64,000 nt of DNA from Trichuris trichiura (lineage: Eukaryota > Nematoda > Enoplea > Trichinellida > Trichuridae). Positions within the stretch are counted from its first letter, which is position 1. Each line of letters begins with the position of its first letter. The DNA lies in the NCBI GenBank assembly GCA_037903355.1, contig JBAJFE010000026.1:7502001-7566000 (forward strand), in the 5' to 3' direction. Under the pieces are notes generated by a model. It searched no databases. It saw only the letters and a list, made by a program, of their open reading frames with translations, and had not been told where the DNA came from. Below, in pieces: positions 1-12,400 of the stretch. Made by a program: the position numbers and the translations under genes.

Positions 1-1
1 T

Positions 2-772
2 TTGTTAATTGATTCTTTGTCTGACTCGGAGCCGGAGGTGCCAGATTTGGAGTTAATTCCGCCGGGTGCAAGCAAAAAGTCGAGACCTAATCGGTGGAAG
101 TGAGCCTAATCGTGTTCCTTATAGCTTTTGCATTTGAGCTGTGTGCCATATTGCAGACGTGAAGCTGCCGCAGCCGGCCGTCGCAAACCCGAACGTCCAG
201 TGGATTATCACCTGGTGCTTTCGTCACCTCACTTCAGGATCTCCCTTTTAGTTCTTGCAACAGCTTTGCTGGCAGTATTAGGTGCCCTTATCTTCTATGT
301 TGCTTCTCTGCATGGTCAACTAAGTGCCGTCAAAAATGAATTAAAAGGTAAATCGAAATCTCGTTTTTGCCTGTTCGACTGTTGAGTGCAATTTTACTTT
401 TGCCATTTTCTCTTTGCGTAGAACTTCTCGAAGCACACCGACTTGAATCAACGGAGTCTAGTCACGTTGTAAGAGGTCCGCTGCTTCTTGAACCGCCGTC
501 CGACAAGTCGGCTACCTTTCAAGAACGAAATATGCATCTGCAAAGCTTGGTGCGCGTAAGTGCTACACGGCGTGGTCACCTTTTGACCGTATCACATTTT
601 GTTGACGGTTTTACAGAAGTTGCACATCATGAATGAAACAATACAAAGGTTGGTGTCGCATAGTCATTGGATGCAGAACGCTAGCGAAGTAGCTAAGTTG
701 CGCTTTGCAAGTAATTGTGCAAAAGTTTTAACTTATTTTAGACTCAATGGACCAATAGTAATTACCCGTTGA
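2..772 (+). CDS. 3' part of a single-pass membrane protein with a coiled-coil tail (partial, 5' end off window)
   Basis: Four exons join in phase: 2-99, 157-347, 422-555 and 617-772, with introns of 57, 74 and 61 bases starting GTGAGC, GTAAAT and GTAAGT and ending in AG. The stop is at 770-772. About 192 residues are visible. They begin with an acidic stretch (SLSDSEPEVPDLELIPPG) and a basic linker rich in Lys, Arg and Ala. One strong hydrophobic segment follows at about residues 61-83 (LLVLATALLAVLGALIFYV), then a Glu/Leu-rich region and a short helical tail (LHIMNETIQRLVSHSHWM). The layout, with one membrane span near the C-terminus and a coiled tail, resembles the end of GRAMD1/Aster sterol-transfer proteins, but no diagnostic GRAM or VASt residue is in view, so the name is not given. 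A 31-base alternative intron at 711-741 was considered too short. Confidence 0.6.
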
Positions 773-3295
773 TCCCTAAAGAAATGGTAGGTGCCTAAGG
801 TTTGACGCTTAGAGCGCATCTACTAACCTGCACGGGCTCTGGGTCGTCACTGTTTGAACTTTCAATGTATTACGTCAGTGATACAGTTCGTCCCGGCAAA
901 ATCGTTTGTAAATTGGCAGCGCATTTCAAAGCACTAATTTTTTTAACCCAATTTCTCGAACTGTCTGGGCGTCAAATGCTTTTCGATAGCAACTGTTCAG
1001 TCTTGCGAAGCTTTTTCCTTCAGATAATCAGTCCTTCAAATCTAAAAGTATGTCGCTATCGTAGTTGCCAATCTCGCTGTTGATGGCATATATTAATTGA
1101 ACTAGGCTTCGAAAATGTATAGTTACTATTTTTAGTAGAATGAAGAACTATTATAATAAAACACGAAAAGTTAAACTCTATCTAAGTAAAGTCGAAGTAC
1201 CGACTAATCTCTGCGCGAGAATATTTAATGAAAGACCTTTTTTTAACTGTAGATAATTGTTGTAGGCACTGCGGCATGTGTCACCTTTTTTAGGCAAAGT
1301 ATTAAACTCATTTAGAACTACTACAACCTAGCACAGAATATTTGGGTATTAATCAACGGACATGGCCAACTGTCTTCCTCACGTACATGCGTTAATTGGC
1401 ATGTTCGCCTTAATGAAATACTTTTGCTGCTAAGTGGCATTAAATTAAATGAAATCTTAACAAATGAACTGTTTTTCATGAAGGTTATTTGCACGCTGAT
1501 TAGCCGTTGGTTTCAGCCGTTTCAAAGCGAAAGGGTTTTGCGGCCAAAGGAATCATTAGAGGAACATTTGAGCAACCGTTCCTTGTCATCGATGGCTGAA
1601 AACGAGGCCACAACATTTCCCGTGCCTGCCGGTGATAGTTAGGCTCCATTTGTAGCAAAACAATTCTGCAACCAGCAAACAAAATGATCTTTCGCTTAAG
1701 AATGCAGACTGATAATAGAAAAGATTCATTCGCGCTTTCGTTAAATACAAGTTCAAAAAATCGGATGTATAATATGTTGTTTGTTCCAATCTGCATCATC
1801 AGTGCACCTTCCATGCAAGAGAGGACTGTTGGATCTAAAGTCGTCTGTCCTTTCGCTCCTCTAAACTTTCACTACGATTCTTTTGCGAGTAAACTTTAAT
1901 AGGAAAAACTGTACTTTTAAAGGTTTCAGTTTGCGCAACATCGTCGGTTTCTGACGTTCTTTAAATCGACACGGGTGGCTGTAAACATATATTTGAAAAA
2001 AAAGGAAAGAATAATTCCAGGGTACAGACGTAAACTCTGGCGATAATAGTGAGTGAATAAAATGTAAAAGAAAGACGGCCCGAATTGTTCCAGAGAACTG
2101 TGGGTTAAAACGTTTGTTGCAAGCAATGATATTACTACTTTCAGCGAGATATTCCTGTTTTCTTATACTTTTTTAAATTGTTGCGTCTAACAACAAATCC
2201 TGACGACTCCGCTCGCTGCGGCTGGAAACGATATGTCTAGTAGGCGCTCTGTATCCGTGGGCAGTTATCCGTTCCAAGACTTTTCAGGTATAACCGAATT
2301 TTCTGGGCAATATAAAGAATAATCTACATAAAGCCTATGCACTTCATAAAGCATAGTTTAAACGAAATCTACTAGCTATAATACATGATACTACGTGAGT
2401 ACAACTTAAATGGTTATTACGCAATTTTGGATAGGAAATAATGGCAAGAAATAAAACCTGCGCGGGCAATATTAGAATCTACGTTGATAAAGTCTTAGCT
2501 TATGAGGTGGTCACTAACTCCCTTTCTATTAATATCACTGATACCTTAATACAGATAGTAGTTATAGTCATCAGAAGTAGCGAGCAACCAAAGTGAGACT
2601 TGAGCAATGGTCAAACAACGAATGCTGCAGAGAGACCCTCGGATATAGAAAAACTACCGTATATACACAAATTTAGAAACTACGCTTTCCAACTTTGTGT
2701 TCTGTAGCTGCTAATAAGTAAATGATCAAAGACGTTCCTGTAACCCGCCCTCAATGGGTAACTAGAGAATTCCCTCTCTCTGATTCTCCATCGAGGACTG
2801 GTTACGGCTGAACCTAAAAGTTTGTGAAGAACAATAAAAAGATTTTTTTTCCAAAATAACGACCTGCATCTACCGAAAGGTCTTCCTAACCTTGGATAAT
2901 AACGTGTAGGCTAATTCACGCGGTGCTTACAAATTTAACCGTCTCTTTGAAGCAGGTATCAATACGAACCGCCATAAGTTATTTGCCTATTCACAAAGCT
3001 ACTCTTTTCGTTTCCCGCGAAATAACCTAAAACCAATCGGTGCCTTTCAACCTTTAATTTTAAACTTCTGGCCAGTTTTTGAATACGTTTTTCCTTTTTT
3101 CATAACGCACGGAAATGATACCCGTTCGGTTTATTCAATCATGTTTACTGAGCGGAAACTCTCAGGACTAATCGTGGCCCATCGTCATCAACGCTAAATG
3201 TAACAATAATCAGGTTTTCGAAAAAAGCAGCAAAAATCAATACTTCTATTTCACCCAATGAAATTAACCAAGAAACAGCCTTGCTCGAGGTGCTG
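773..3295. other. Spacer without recognised gene
   Basis: AT-rich DNA between the membrane-protein gene and UMP-CMP kinase. Open frames of 60-105 codons occur on both strands, but none shows a recognisable motif or exon-like pairing of splice sites. I see no gene here. The last few hundred bases may hold the 3' UTR of the kinase. Confidence 0.5.
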
Positions 3296-4216
3296 CTAAG
3301 CTGTTTCAGAAGAGAGATAAGATGAGAATGCAATTTCCACTTGTTTAAACGTCTGCAAAGCAATCGATTTAAGCGACCAAAGAAAGCATGGATTTACCCC
3401 GTCAGGATCGCATGCCGCGTTAATCCTACGAACAATGTTCATCGATTCGAAATGTTTGATTATTGGTAATGTATTCATTTGGTATGTCTGAATTCGCTTC
3501 ATCAAACTTTCTTCGTTATCATCAGTTCTCCCCTGTCCTCGGTTAAGGCAGCGACGTATACATATCTATAAGATCGGTAATTGCTACAGCAATGAATAAT
3601 AAAGAGAGCTATGAAAATGATAAAAAAAACTTAAGGTTACCAACCTCACTGGGGCAATCCATAAACAAGACAAATTGCACATTGACTCTATCTGACATAA
3701 TGCGGTTCCAACCGTCTAAATTATCTTTATTTCTTGGAAAGCCATCAATTATAAAACCAACGGCACCATGTGCTTGTTGCATTGCCTAAAAGAACTTTTC
3801 CTTCCAAAAGTTTAGGCAAAGACTTGCGCTTTCATGGCGTCTAGATTGCTTCTCAAACGGTGCGATTTAAAATGAAGGCTTTAAATGCGAAAATGCTTTT
3901 ACATTTTCCAACAGCCTGCAAGTTATTTCCACCGGAACAATGGTGCCTTCGCGTATATGCTGGTCGATTAAATCTTTAAATGGCGATCCTGGAGTACTCT
4001 CCTCCTTGCGCAATAGCTCACCGGCGCTGAGGTGCAAATAGCCGAATTTCTGAAAGCACCACTAACCGCTTGACAAGACAAACTTGAATTGGAAGCACAA
4101 ACTCGTTGTACCTGAATAATTCGTTTGCATTGAGTTCCTTTGCCGCAACCGGGTGGCCCAAGAACGAACACCACGTTCCAAAGAGATTTTGCCTCATTTT
4201 TAGCCGCCTTTGACAT
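3296..4216 (-). CDS. UMP-CMP kinase (complete, 5 exons)
   Basis: Transfers a phosphate from ATP to UMP, CMP or dCMP in pyrimidine nucleotide synthesis, in the cytosol or nucleus. Exons on the minus strand are 4216-4112, 4049-3903, 3785-3645, 3565-3398 and 3352-3296. All junctions are in phase 0 and give 205 residues, close to the usual 196-230. The P-loop [10 protein letters not shown] lies at residues 20-29. The NMP-binding region reads [11 protein letters not shown] then GTIVPVEIT. The core motif is [17 protein letters not shown], and the lid is [20 protein letters not shown]. The C-terminus [12 protein letters not shown] matches the last helix of the family. The start at 4216 ([10 protein letters not shown]) was chosen over an in-frame ATG at 4255 because the family has only a short tail before the first strand. 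The second intron (117 bases) is longer than the others (45-79). Every catalytic motif is intact. Confidence 0.95.
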
Positions 4217-7200
4217 TTTCGCTAATGAGTGCTCTGAACGAAAGCAATTCTCCAATTATCTTTGCCATAAAGGCTACTTGAGATAATGAGCTTTTAAACA
4301 TTTGCTAAAATCGTAATTGCTTTCCCACTTTACAGAAGCGTAATGACTACCACTGAGGTATTACAAACTAAATGATGTTGAAGAAAAGAATTCTTGCAAT
4401 AAAGATAAAAAACAAAGGCTTTAACATTTTGCGAATGTACAGCGCTTTTATTGATTAAAATAAATGAATAACACTTGGATAGCTGACTTAAGTTTTCTAT
4501 ATTCCATCGATCATATAGTCCAAATTCTTGTTCACTGCATACATGTTTATTCGGCGGTATAATCGCAGAAATATTTGTTGTTTCTAAAATAGCGTTTCTA
4601 TTGAGGTGCACTTAAAGGAGATTACGCAGTTTTGAACTTTTGAAGTTAGAATGCCCGATTTCGCTAAGTCATTTAGCCCACAGAGCAGAACTTCCCTAGC
4701 GTTCGGCGAAATGGCTAAAAGTTCAACTTGTTTTTTTAACTTAAGACGTGAAGCTTGATACTGTAGACCTTTTACGTACCGAAGCCTTCGTTGTGGTCAC
4801 ACGCCTACGAGCTTTCAATTTTTTCATGAATTTTGAATTTCTTTTCAGCAGGGGGTGAGCCTCGGTCGTGAAATTTGTTGGAAAGGCAAGAGAACCCCTA
4901 CGTCAGCAATTTTGTTAGGCTAAACTCTACGGGACAACATTGTACTCCCGAAAAAGAGCGCCCAAGCGCATAGTTTCAGTTTTAAAAAATTCACCAACTT
5001 TTCGAGATATTCTTGATCCTTTCCTCATCGTGTATACGGAAAGTTATAGCAGTACGGTGTGGCCAGTAAAAGGCAGGTTCAACCGATGACCGTTAATTTA
5101 AACAGGGGTATCGTAGTTTAAGGAAATGGATTGCAAAGTGCCTTCTGAAGAGGGAGCGACGAATGGGAGAAGGACAATTTTCTTTGGTTGTTCTTGTTAG
5201 AAAAACAATCGAAGAAAATTAGTTAGGTGTTCATTACTCGCAGTCCCGCGCGGAACTTTAATCATCCGATAATGACAAGATTAACAATAAACCGACCATA
5301 GGCGATAAAGGTGTTCAAGCTGGTAAGCCGTCATTTGTTGTAGAAAGTTCGCCAGAAGCCTTTCCTATTTCTGCCAATTTTCCTTTGACGGAGGTACCCG
5401 TCCTGTTGAACTATAGGCGGTATTATATTCGTAAGACTAAAACAATGTCTTTTATCTTCTGTTCGAACTCTATACGAGGCGAATGCTAACCCTGCAGTTC
5501 ACAGTATGGGACAGCGCTGTCCATACTCAGGCTTAACTAAAGGCACAACAGTATGCTCGTGATTAGCGACAACGCAGTAACACCATACTGTGAAGCTGTG
5601 AGAGATAATGCTCGACTCACATCATGCTAATACTTGAACAAGACGTAAACAGACCAGTAAAATCTATTGACCAGTCGGACAATAGCTCAGGAAGACTTCC
5701 GCGCGTAGCTGGTACTTGAGCATTCTTAAATCTCTGTGGTCTGACAGTTCTCAACTTCTGTTTCTGGGATACGACTATAACATCTTTTGAGTCTCCGCCA
5801 TTTTGTTTCGAACCGCATCTGAAGAATTTTTGGAACCAAACCTTGCCCAAACGGAGCAACTGATGAGTATCTGCGGGTGACCTCGAAAACAGTAATCCAA
5901 GTATACGGCAAAATGATGAATGAAGAATCAATTCAACTTTTTTTCAGGGAATACGAGCTGACGCACGTGCCTATTAGAAAAACGACTTATATGCGGTTCT
6001 AAAATAAGACTTAAATGTGAAATGTTACTATCTCTCCTGACTCTGTTTGTCATACAGCATCTCTATCATCCGAATAAACTTTTTACGCGAATCGTTCCCT
6101 AACAAATGGAGTTCGGATAATAGAGATACACTAAGACCATAAAGCATACGTTACTAGATGGTGATGCGATATTTTTGCGTCAGTTGCAATATGCAAGTCG
6201 GCATGGTAACAAAAAGCCCACTTCCAATCGCATACTGTGACTCTGAAAGGGTCCAATTCAGTACGTTTACGCACCGCACTATCCAGTTTAATTCTTTCAT
6301 ACTGAAAAGAGAACATTTCTTAACGGGAGTGTTGGAAAACCGGAAGAGCCTACCAAGTCCTAATCAGTTCGTTTCCATCGAATATTGAAATTTTATTCCC
6401 GCAACTTTTTGGATCGATCGTATCTCGAAAGTTAAGTAAGCAACCATTTGAACATTCGAAAGAAACGGTTTCTTTCTTTAAAGAAAATGCAGTATTGCCG
6501 AATAATATTTTCAATGGAGCAAGACCGTACTTAGGTATGAACTTAATGGGTGCGGTTTCAAAATGTAAAGCTGCGATATCTTGATTTGCAGGTGCGTACA
6601 TTACCCTATCCTAACGTCAGCAAAAACTGGATGTTCACATCGCATTTTATTGAAGAAATTTAAACGAAACCAAACGTAGAACTGAAGACGTCGCTTGTTG
6701 GATTTTGGTGTTGAGGAACCAAAGTACCTACCTAAACGAGAGTAGTCCAAAATGGTACAATGACACTTCCTATTATTGAATAAGCGCAAATTTTCGTAGC
6801 AAAGGCTCAAACATGCACGAAACGCTATTTCCTAGAAATAAACACTTTAAAAGAAAGAAAAAGCAACACTGATTAGGGCGGAGGTTTGACAGCTCAAAAG
6901 ATAAGTTTATAATGAATCACAATTGCACATATTTAAAGGCTGCTGCATAAAAATTACTATTATACAAAATTAGGGCTTCTGCTGTATTTATAATGAGAAA
7001 GATACGCTCGGAAAACTATTTCTGTTACGCCGAATCCTCTGCGCAGTTCGATTCAAGAAAGTTACTGCCCATAGAAATGACAATCTTTAACGCTGACGCC
7101 CTAATGCATAGGTGCATAAGCTCAGCCTCTGTTGTATTAGCGACAACATGCCACCAAAATTTCATGAACGTAAGTCGAGCAAGAGTAGGGATTATTTGCT

Positions 7201-8615
7201 TGAAAACGACTGATAGTTGATTCTATTAATTCCAACGTTTTATAGGCTTTATACATGTTGAAAAGTACGAAAATTAGGTGCGGTGTTAACATAACATACA
7301 GTACTATTAAAAATCAAGTTCATAACAGTCAAACGGAGAACATTTACTCTGAACACTTTCAGGTACAGCGCAAAAAAAGGGCACGCAGAGTCTGCAGGTA
7401 GCTAATACGCTGATTCTAAGAGCAGTACTTTTTTCGCGCGGCTTCAACGTTTTTCTACGGTTGAAACTTAAGATTTCGTCGTCTTGGCGCTCTCCTTCAG
7501 CACAACATGTTCTATAACATCTTAGTCGACCAAACTTTCCCAATCAGCCTAATAGATCTCGAATTACGCATATAAATTCTTACGATGGCGTAAGAACTGA
7601 TACTCAAAGCATGCACCTCACTAGCTCGCCCAAGTTTCTCTTTTACTAGATTGCATTAAGCGCGTATATTTCTTCGTGCTATTAGAGCAACGAAGGGTGG
7701 TTAAAAAGCGCTAACTCCAACCCGTGATAATTTTTTTCTAAGGGGAAAACTTGAATTGAACGGAAACACAATGAAACGTTTACAATGACCGAATGAGTCC
7801 TCATCAAACAACTAAAGTCTCGCTCATTGAGCCACGTTGAATTTACCTGACTTTGGATAATCCGAGTACACTGTTTTGCTATGAAAAACAGACGCGCAAT
7901 ACTAACCGAACACTCTGGTATCGTAACGTGCAGTCAAGTATTCTTGAAAGTTGATGTTTGCTTTGCGACCTGCAGGCTCGTAACTACGTGTCTTAATCGA
8001 AAGTGTAAGCTTTGTTCGAACAGCTTCTTTAACTTCGAGTCGATATCTTTGTTTCTCAATTTCTTAAAGCTGATATTGATGACGTCATTCCGCACGTCAC
8101 AACGCTTTCGAACAAAGCAACTCCGGCTTTAATTGGTGTTTAATCGACGTAGCATTGTCAATTCTAATTAAGTTAACCTTCACAAAGAGCCACGTAAATT
8201 GCACGGAAAAAATGTTCACAAAAAGCGCATTTGTTCATTTCACGCACGTCAACCTTGCTTAGATTTTTTTCAGGATACTCTCCCAATTACGGTTGTCAAA
8301 CCTAGCAGAGGGAAAGGCTGACTTCGTTTCTTCAATGAACCGTAAAGTACTAAATTGGTTGGATGAAAACCATTTTCAAGCGGTCATAAATACATCGTCC
8401 GAGTAAAAGGTATGGTACGCCTTTAGGCAATTGTTTCCCTACGGTACGTAACCTCGAATACGGGTGTTCCTTGCGCGTACTCTCCGTCTTTCTATAGTCA
8501 AACGGCGTCCCTGGCGAATACTCGCAAAAGTGAATTGCGACTGTAGCGGCTGAGCTTGAAAATCAGAGCGGATGACTCACAAAACTGAGGTATGCCGAAT
8601 TTCTTACAATAGCTA
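4217..8615. other. Spacer without recognised gene
   Basis: About 4.4 kb of AT-rich DNA. The only structure I could support is the small inverted repeat listed at 5495-5598. Open frames such as 5617-5931 (minus) and 4330-4611 (minus) lack convincing domains or exon partners. Confidence 0.5.
5495..5598. repeat. Short inverted repeat with an inner palindrome
   Basis: The outer arms CAGTTCACAGTATGG (5495-5509) and CCATACTGTGAAGCTG (5583-5598) are reverse complements with one bulged base. Nested inside the left half is a near-palindrome at 5503-5527 (AGTATGG-GACAGC/GCTGTC-CATACT). The size and nesting suggest a small non-autonomous DNA element or a relic of one. No target-site duplication was identified. 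Confidence 0.5.
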
Positions 8616-9488
8616 ATGACTGCCCGCGTAAGGTGGAGAATTCTGAGAGAAGCCGTATACGCAAAAGGTAAACGTAAAGTTTCAGTAGGTTCTATACCAA
8701 ATTTGCTGCCTCTGGGCGTCATCTCTTATGGGGATTGCAATCCATCGGTGGAAGGAGTGCATTGCGCCCATTTGGAAAATATGGAAGTACGCTATACGGT
8801 GACGCAGTTCACTTTAGCCGACCTGGTGAATGGCAATAACACAGGAAATGTTTGCATTTGGCCTAGCGAAGAAGTAATGGCCTATTGGTGCATGGTTAGA
8901 AAGGAGGAATTTGAAGCAAAGGCTGTATGCGAATTGGGCGCCGGTATGGTTGGTCTAGCGAGCTTATTTCTCGCAGTCGCCGGTCTACCAAGGCTACTGG
9001 CTATCACGGATGGTAATCCGAAATGCGTGGCTAACATACGAACTTCTTTTGTCGAAAATCAACCTCGAATCCCAACTTCGGTGACGGTTATATGCGACAG
9101 ACTCGTCTGGGGAACGTTGGGCAATCTTGAAAAGTTCAAAAATCAATTCGATATAGTTCTTGCCGCCGACTGCCTTTTCTTTGTTGATTTTCATGAAAAA
9201 CTCCTTCATACGGTCCATCTCCTACTTCGGCCTTCTGGCAGAGCTTTCATGTTGGCGCCTAGAAGGTCAGGAAGTTTGGAAAAATTTGTTGAATTAGCCC
9301 GTGGCATGTCCACCCTCTTCCGTTTGGTCACCGTTAAGCCAGATTATGACGATAGGTTGAGCACCTGCCGTGACATGCTGTTGGCCTCGCTAGAGACCGA
9401 AAGAATATCCGAACAGCTTGACCATCACTATCCCATTCTTGTCGAACTGACTAAGGTTGATGGCTTAACGTCTTCCGTTGTCGTTTAG
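8616..9488 (+). CDS. Calmodulin-lysine N-methyltransferase (CaM KMT), intronless
   Basis: A seven-beta-strand SAM-dependent methyltransferase, in the family that trimethylates a lysine of calmodulin. The single open frame gives 290 residues; vertebrate CaM KMT is about 320. The N-terminal helix RVRWRILREAVYAKGKRKVSV matches the family start, which supports ATG 8616. The family hallmark NTGNVCIWPSEEVMAYWC lies at residues about 75-92. SAM motif I is VCELGAGMVGLASL (104-117), followed by the acidic TDGNP (131-135). The DIVLAADCLFF motif is at about 179-189 and a basic APRRSGSLEKF block comes later. The C-terminus HYPILVELTK is also typical. The frame has no stop or apparent intron, although neighbouring genes are split into 5-44 exons, so a retrocopy origin is possible. 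All SAM motifs look intact. Confidence 0.92.
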   Translation: MTARVRWRILREAVYAKGKRKVSVGSIPNLLPLGVISYGDCNPSVEGVHCAHLENMEVRYTVTQFTLADLVNGNNTGNVCIWPSEEVMAYWCMVRKEEFEAKAVCELGAGMVGLASLFLAVAGLPRLLAITDGNPKCVANIRTSFVENQPRIPTSVTVICDRLVWGTLGNLEKFKNQFDIVLAADCLFFVDFHEKLLHTVHLLLRPSGRAFMLAPRRSGSLEKFVELARGMSTLFRLVTVKPDYDDRLSTCRDMLLASLETERISEQLDHHYPILVELTKVDGLTSSVVV

Positions 9489-12400
9489 CCTCCCGCTGAA
9501 CAGCTACTGTTGGCTGTGGAACAGACTTGTCAATCTGTTGGTGCGGAGCAAGGGCAGACATTTTCCGACAGTTTCGTTTGTGCAATGGCTGATTGTCTCA
9601 CTTCCATGGTCGACATATGGACAACAGACTTGCTTGCCTTTGCCAGGTAAAAGTCGCGCTGTATTTTCGGTATTTAATATGCTTCAGTCCGCGCTAATGA
9701 CTGGCATTGTTCTTGATTCAGAAAGTCGAGGTATTCCTGTTTATTAATCCTTAAAACTGTGAACTCCACAGCATTGCAAAAGTGCCTTCTCAACGATACA
9801 TAAACATCCAGTCAGTAGTATCAATGTAGTTTAAATGCAAAACAATATTTCCGGCTGTTGTTCTATTGACTTTTCGGTCTCATCTTAATGTTTAGCCAAG
9901 TAGACTTGCTCATTTTTCTTACAAAACGCGGTTGTTTCTTAGTAATATGCAAATGATCCTTATAACCGGGCCACTCTTAGCCTAGAAGAGCAGTTGTCTT
10001 AAATGCGCATAAGTTGGTGAAAAGCCGGGTAAGTTAAAAAGGGAGTTTGAACTCATAGATGGGTCATTTGCAAATGTTCTACTCCTTCCTTCTCGCGGAA
10101 TCAGACGCGTTGATTACTTGAGGCGTAAGAACAGTTGCGCAGGCAACTTGTCTGATTGAAGTGGCAAATGGTTGGTTTGATTATTTTTTAAAATCGAAAT
10201 GGCAGCATACGCTTTCGAGCAAATGAATGGCCTTAATGGAAAATCGATTTTTTATCTTCGACAAAAATGGTGAATAACGTTTTTCCAAAATTATCCATCA
10301 TTGCGGCACGCTGAGTAGCAAAAGTGTTGCGGGCTGGAATGATCAATGCATCGTCGGAATGGGAAACTATGTTTGACAATTTTAAAATTGTTAGGCATTC
10401 AAACGATTTTAGTCACCTAAGGTTGTCCACCCGCCAGGCAAGTTGTCACCTTAGAAATCTGCCAAATTGGCAGGCAAATCGACGATTCCATCGACTGTTA
10501 TTCTAGTCGACTGGAAGCAGTCGTTTCACGAAGTGTTAGTGCTTCTCGTCTATGGAAGACGGGACGTCTTCATGCCTCGTTTTGTTGTTACTTCCTCACC
10601 TTAACTTCATTTCCTTTCTGTATTGGTTAATTTGGAAATATTTCCGGGTTTTCGCCCTTATACTTTCTCTTGCAGATCGCAAGTCAAATTTATATACGCA
10701 AGTCGCTTCAATTCGTAAATCGATTGAACGTCTTGCGTCAGCGATAACCAATTTTATTCTCAGAAAAACTACTTTGCGAAATGACGCGCAAATAACCGAA
10801 TGGGGTCAGTTCTGAAAGCTCTGTCAAAAAAAATCGCGACTTAACGCGTCCTTAAAAAGCTTTATTCAGCAACCTGCTTTGAATAATGTTGTAGACTCTG
10901 TTTTCACGAGTTGCATGCTTACAAGCAGCGGTAGTAATAAAAATTATAATAAGTTTTACGGAAAAGACCGTTTTACTGGCAAGGCTTAAATGCCAGACTG
11001 ATTTACACAATGCCATTATACGATGTCACGCAAGTTTCTTTGCCCTCTGTTAAAGACGGGATGAATGTGTTCTCGAAAGCGTTATTGTATAGCTACCTGC
11101 GTGGGTAGAAAACTAAAATGCTTCTGAAGGCTGTTGTTCCCAAACGATCTTGGGTCAATAATGATTGATTTTCATGTTAAACTGTTTGTTATACGGAATG
11201 TAAGTCCCGTTGAAAAGCGTTTGCTTTTCCGAAGCTTTCGAGCCACTCGAGACCAGTCTTCAGGTTTAAGACAGCTGAAGACAGGTCTCGAGTGGCCCGA
11301 AAACTCCGGTGAATTAATTGTTTTTCAACGGGACTTACATTCTGTATAAGAAACAGTTTAACATGAAAATCCACAGTCCCTTACCAGTGAGTTACAAATA
11401 ATGATTGATTGCATTTTTACAAAGGCAGTTCCTCTCCCAAGGGCAAACTGTCCTCTTATCGTCAGCAAGAAACAGGGAACAAAGTGAACAGTAGGCGTGT
11501 GGGTTTTTCGATTCGAGTTATTATGTAAATTTGCAAGTAATCTCTTCTTTAGTGAATGGTCTTACGATTTTCTTCTATTTTGTTGCTTGATTCCGTTGTT
11601 TGAATTTTATAAAGTGAATTTTACGGACCTCCTTCCCTTTCGAAGGTTTCTTGTCAACGGAGAAGAAAGTAAAGCTTAATTCACGTAATAGGCAAACAAA
11701 TATGACGAAGCTTTTGTCTCGGTTCTTGGGCTGTCGTTAGCCCAAATTTTTCTATTGGCCTACACTGAGTTTGACTATTCACGAGAAGCTCTTCCGCGTT
11801 GTCAGCCAGCGTGGGTGCCTCCCGCGCCGAACTTTGAATGTTTGAGTTTAACTCAAAGGTGGGTGGCTATGCTCACCACGCACGATCGTGCTGTATAGGT
11901 TGAGCCATCATTGTTCCGCCCTATGCTGACGCCCATGCACTAGCGAGATAGATAATTTTCTATACTTGACTCTGTATGGTATGTTTAGATGGCAATTTTC
12001 TCATTTTGTCGGATCAACAGACATTATCTGACGTTAAGTATTTACCACATAAACCAAAGCTTTTCTTTGCTTTTGCTAAAGAAATACAGCCCAAGAATTT
12101 ATTGCCCTTTGTCACCCATCGACTCCTGACCTAGCTGGAACTGAAACAAAAGCCGTCGCTACCGAATCAGACGCAAAACATTGATAGTTGGCTGAATGCT
12201 ATGTGTACTGCAATGGATCCTTTGCTACGATGTCGAGCATTTGTTACATGTTCAAAGTCGACGTCAAAAGAATTGAACCAGATATACTCGATGGTCAATG
12301 TGTCATAGTAACCTCGCTGAAGTTGACCCTCTTTCGGCCACTAGATATTGTTCAAAAATTTGCCAAGTTATTTCTTTCTCCGGTATGCTTCAACCAGTCC

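Noticed and set aside
711..741. Possible 31-base intron near the end of the first gene
   Set aside because: It is shorter than any other intron in the window (minimum about 45) and the uninterrupted frame reaches a stop anyway.
5617..5931. Minus-strand frame with SDWSIDFTGLF resembling a retroelement integrase core
   Set aside because: Only a few residues match. The flanking integrase zinc-finger and second acidic motif are absent, so it is too weak to call.
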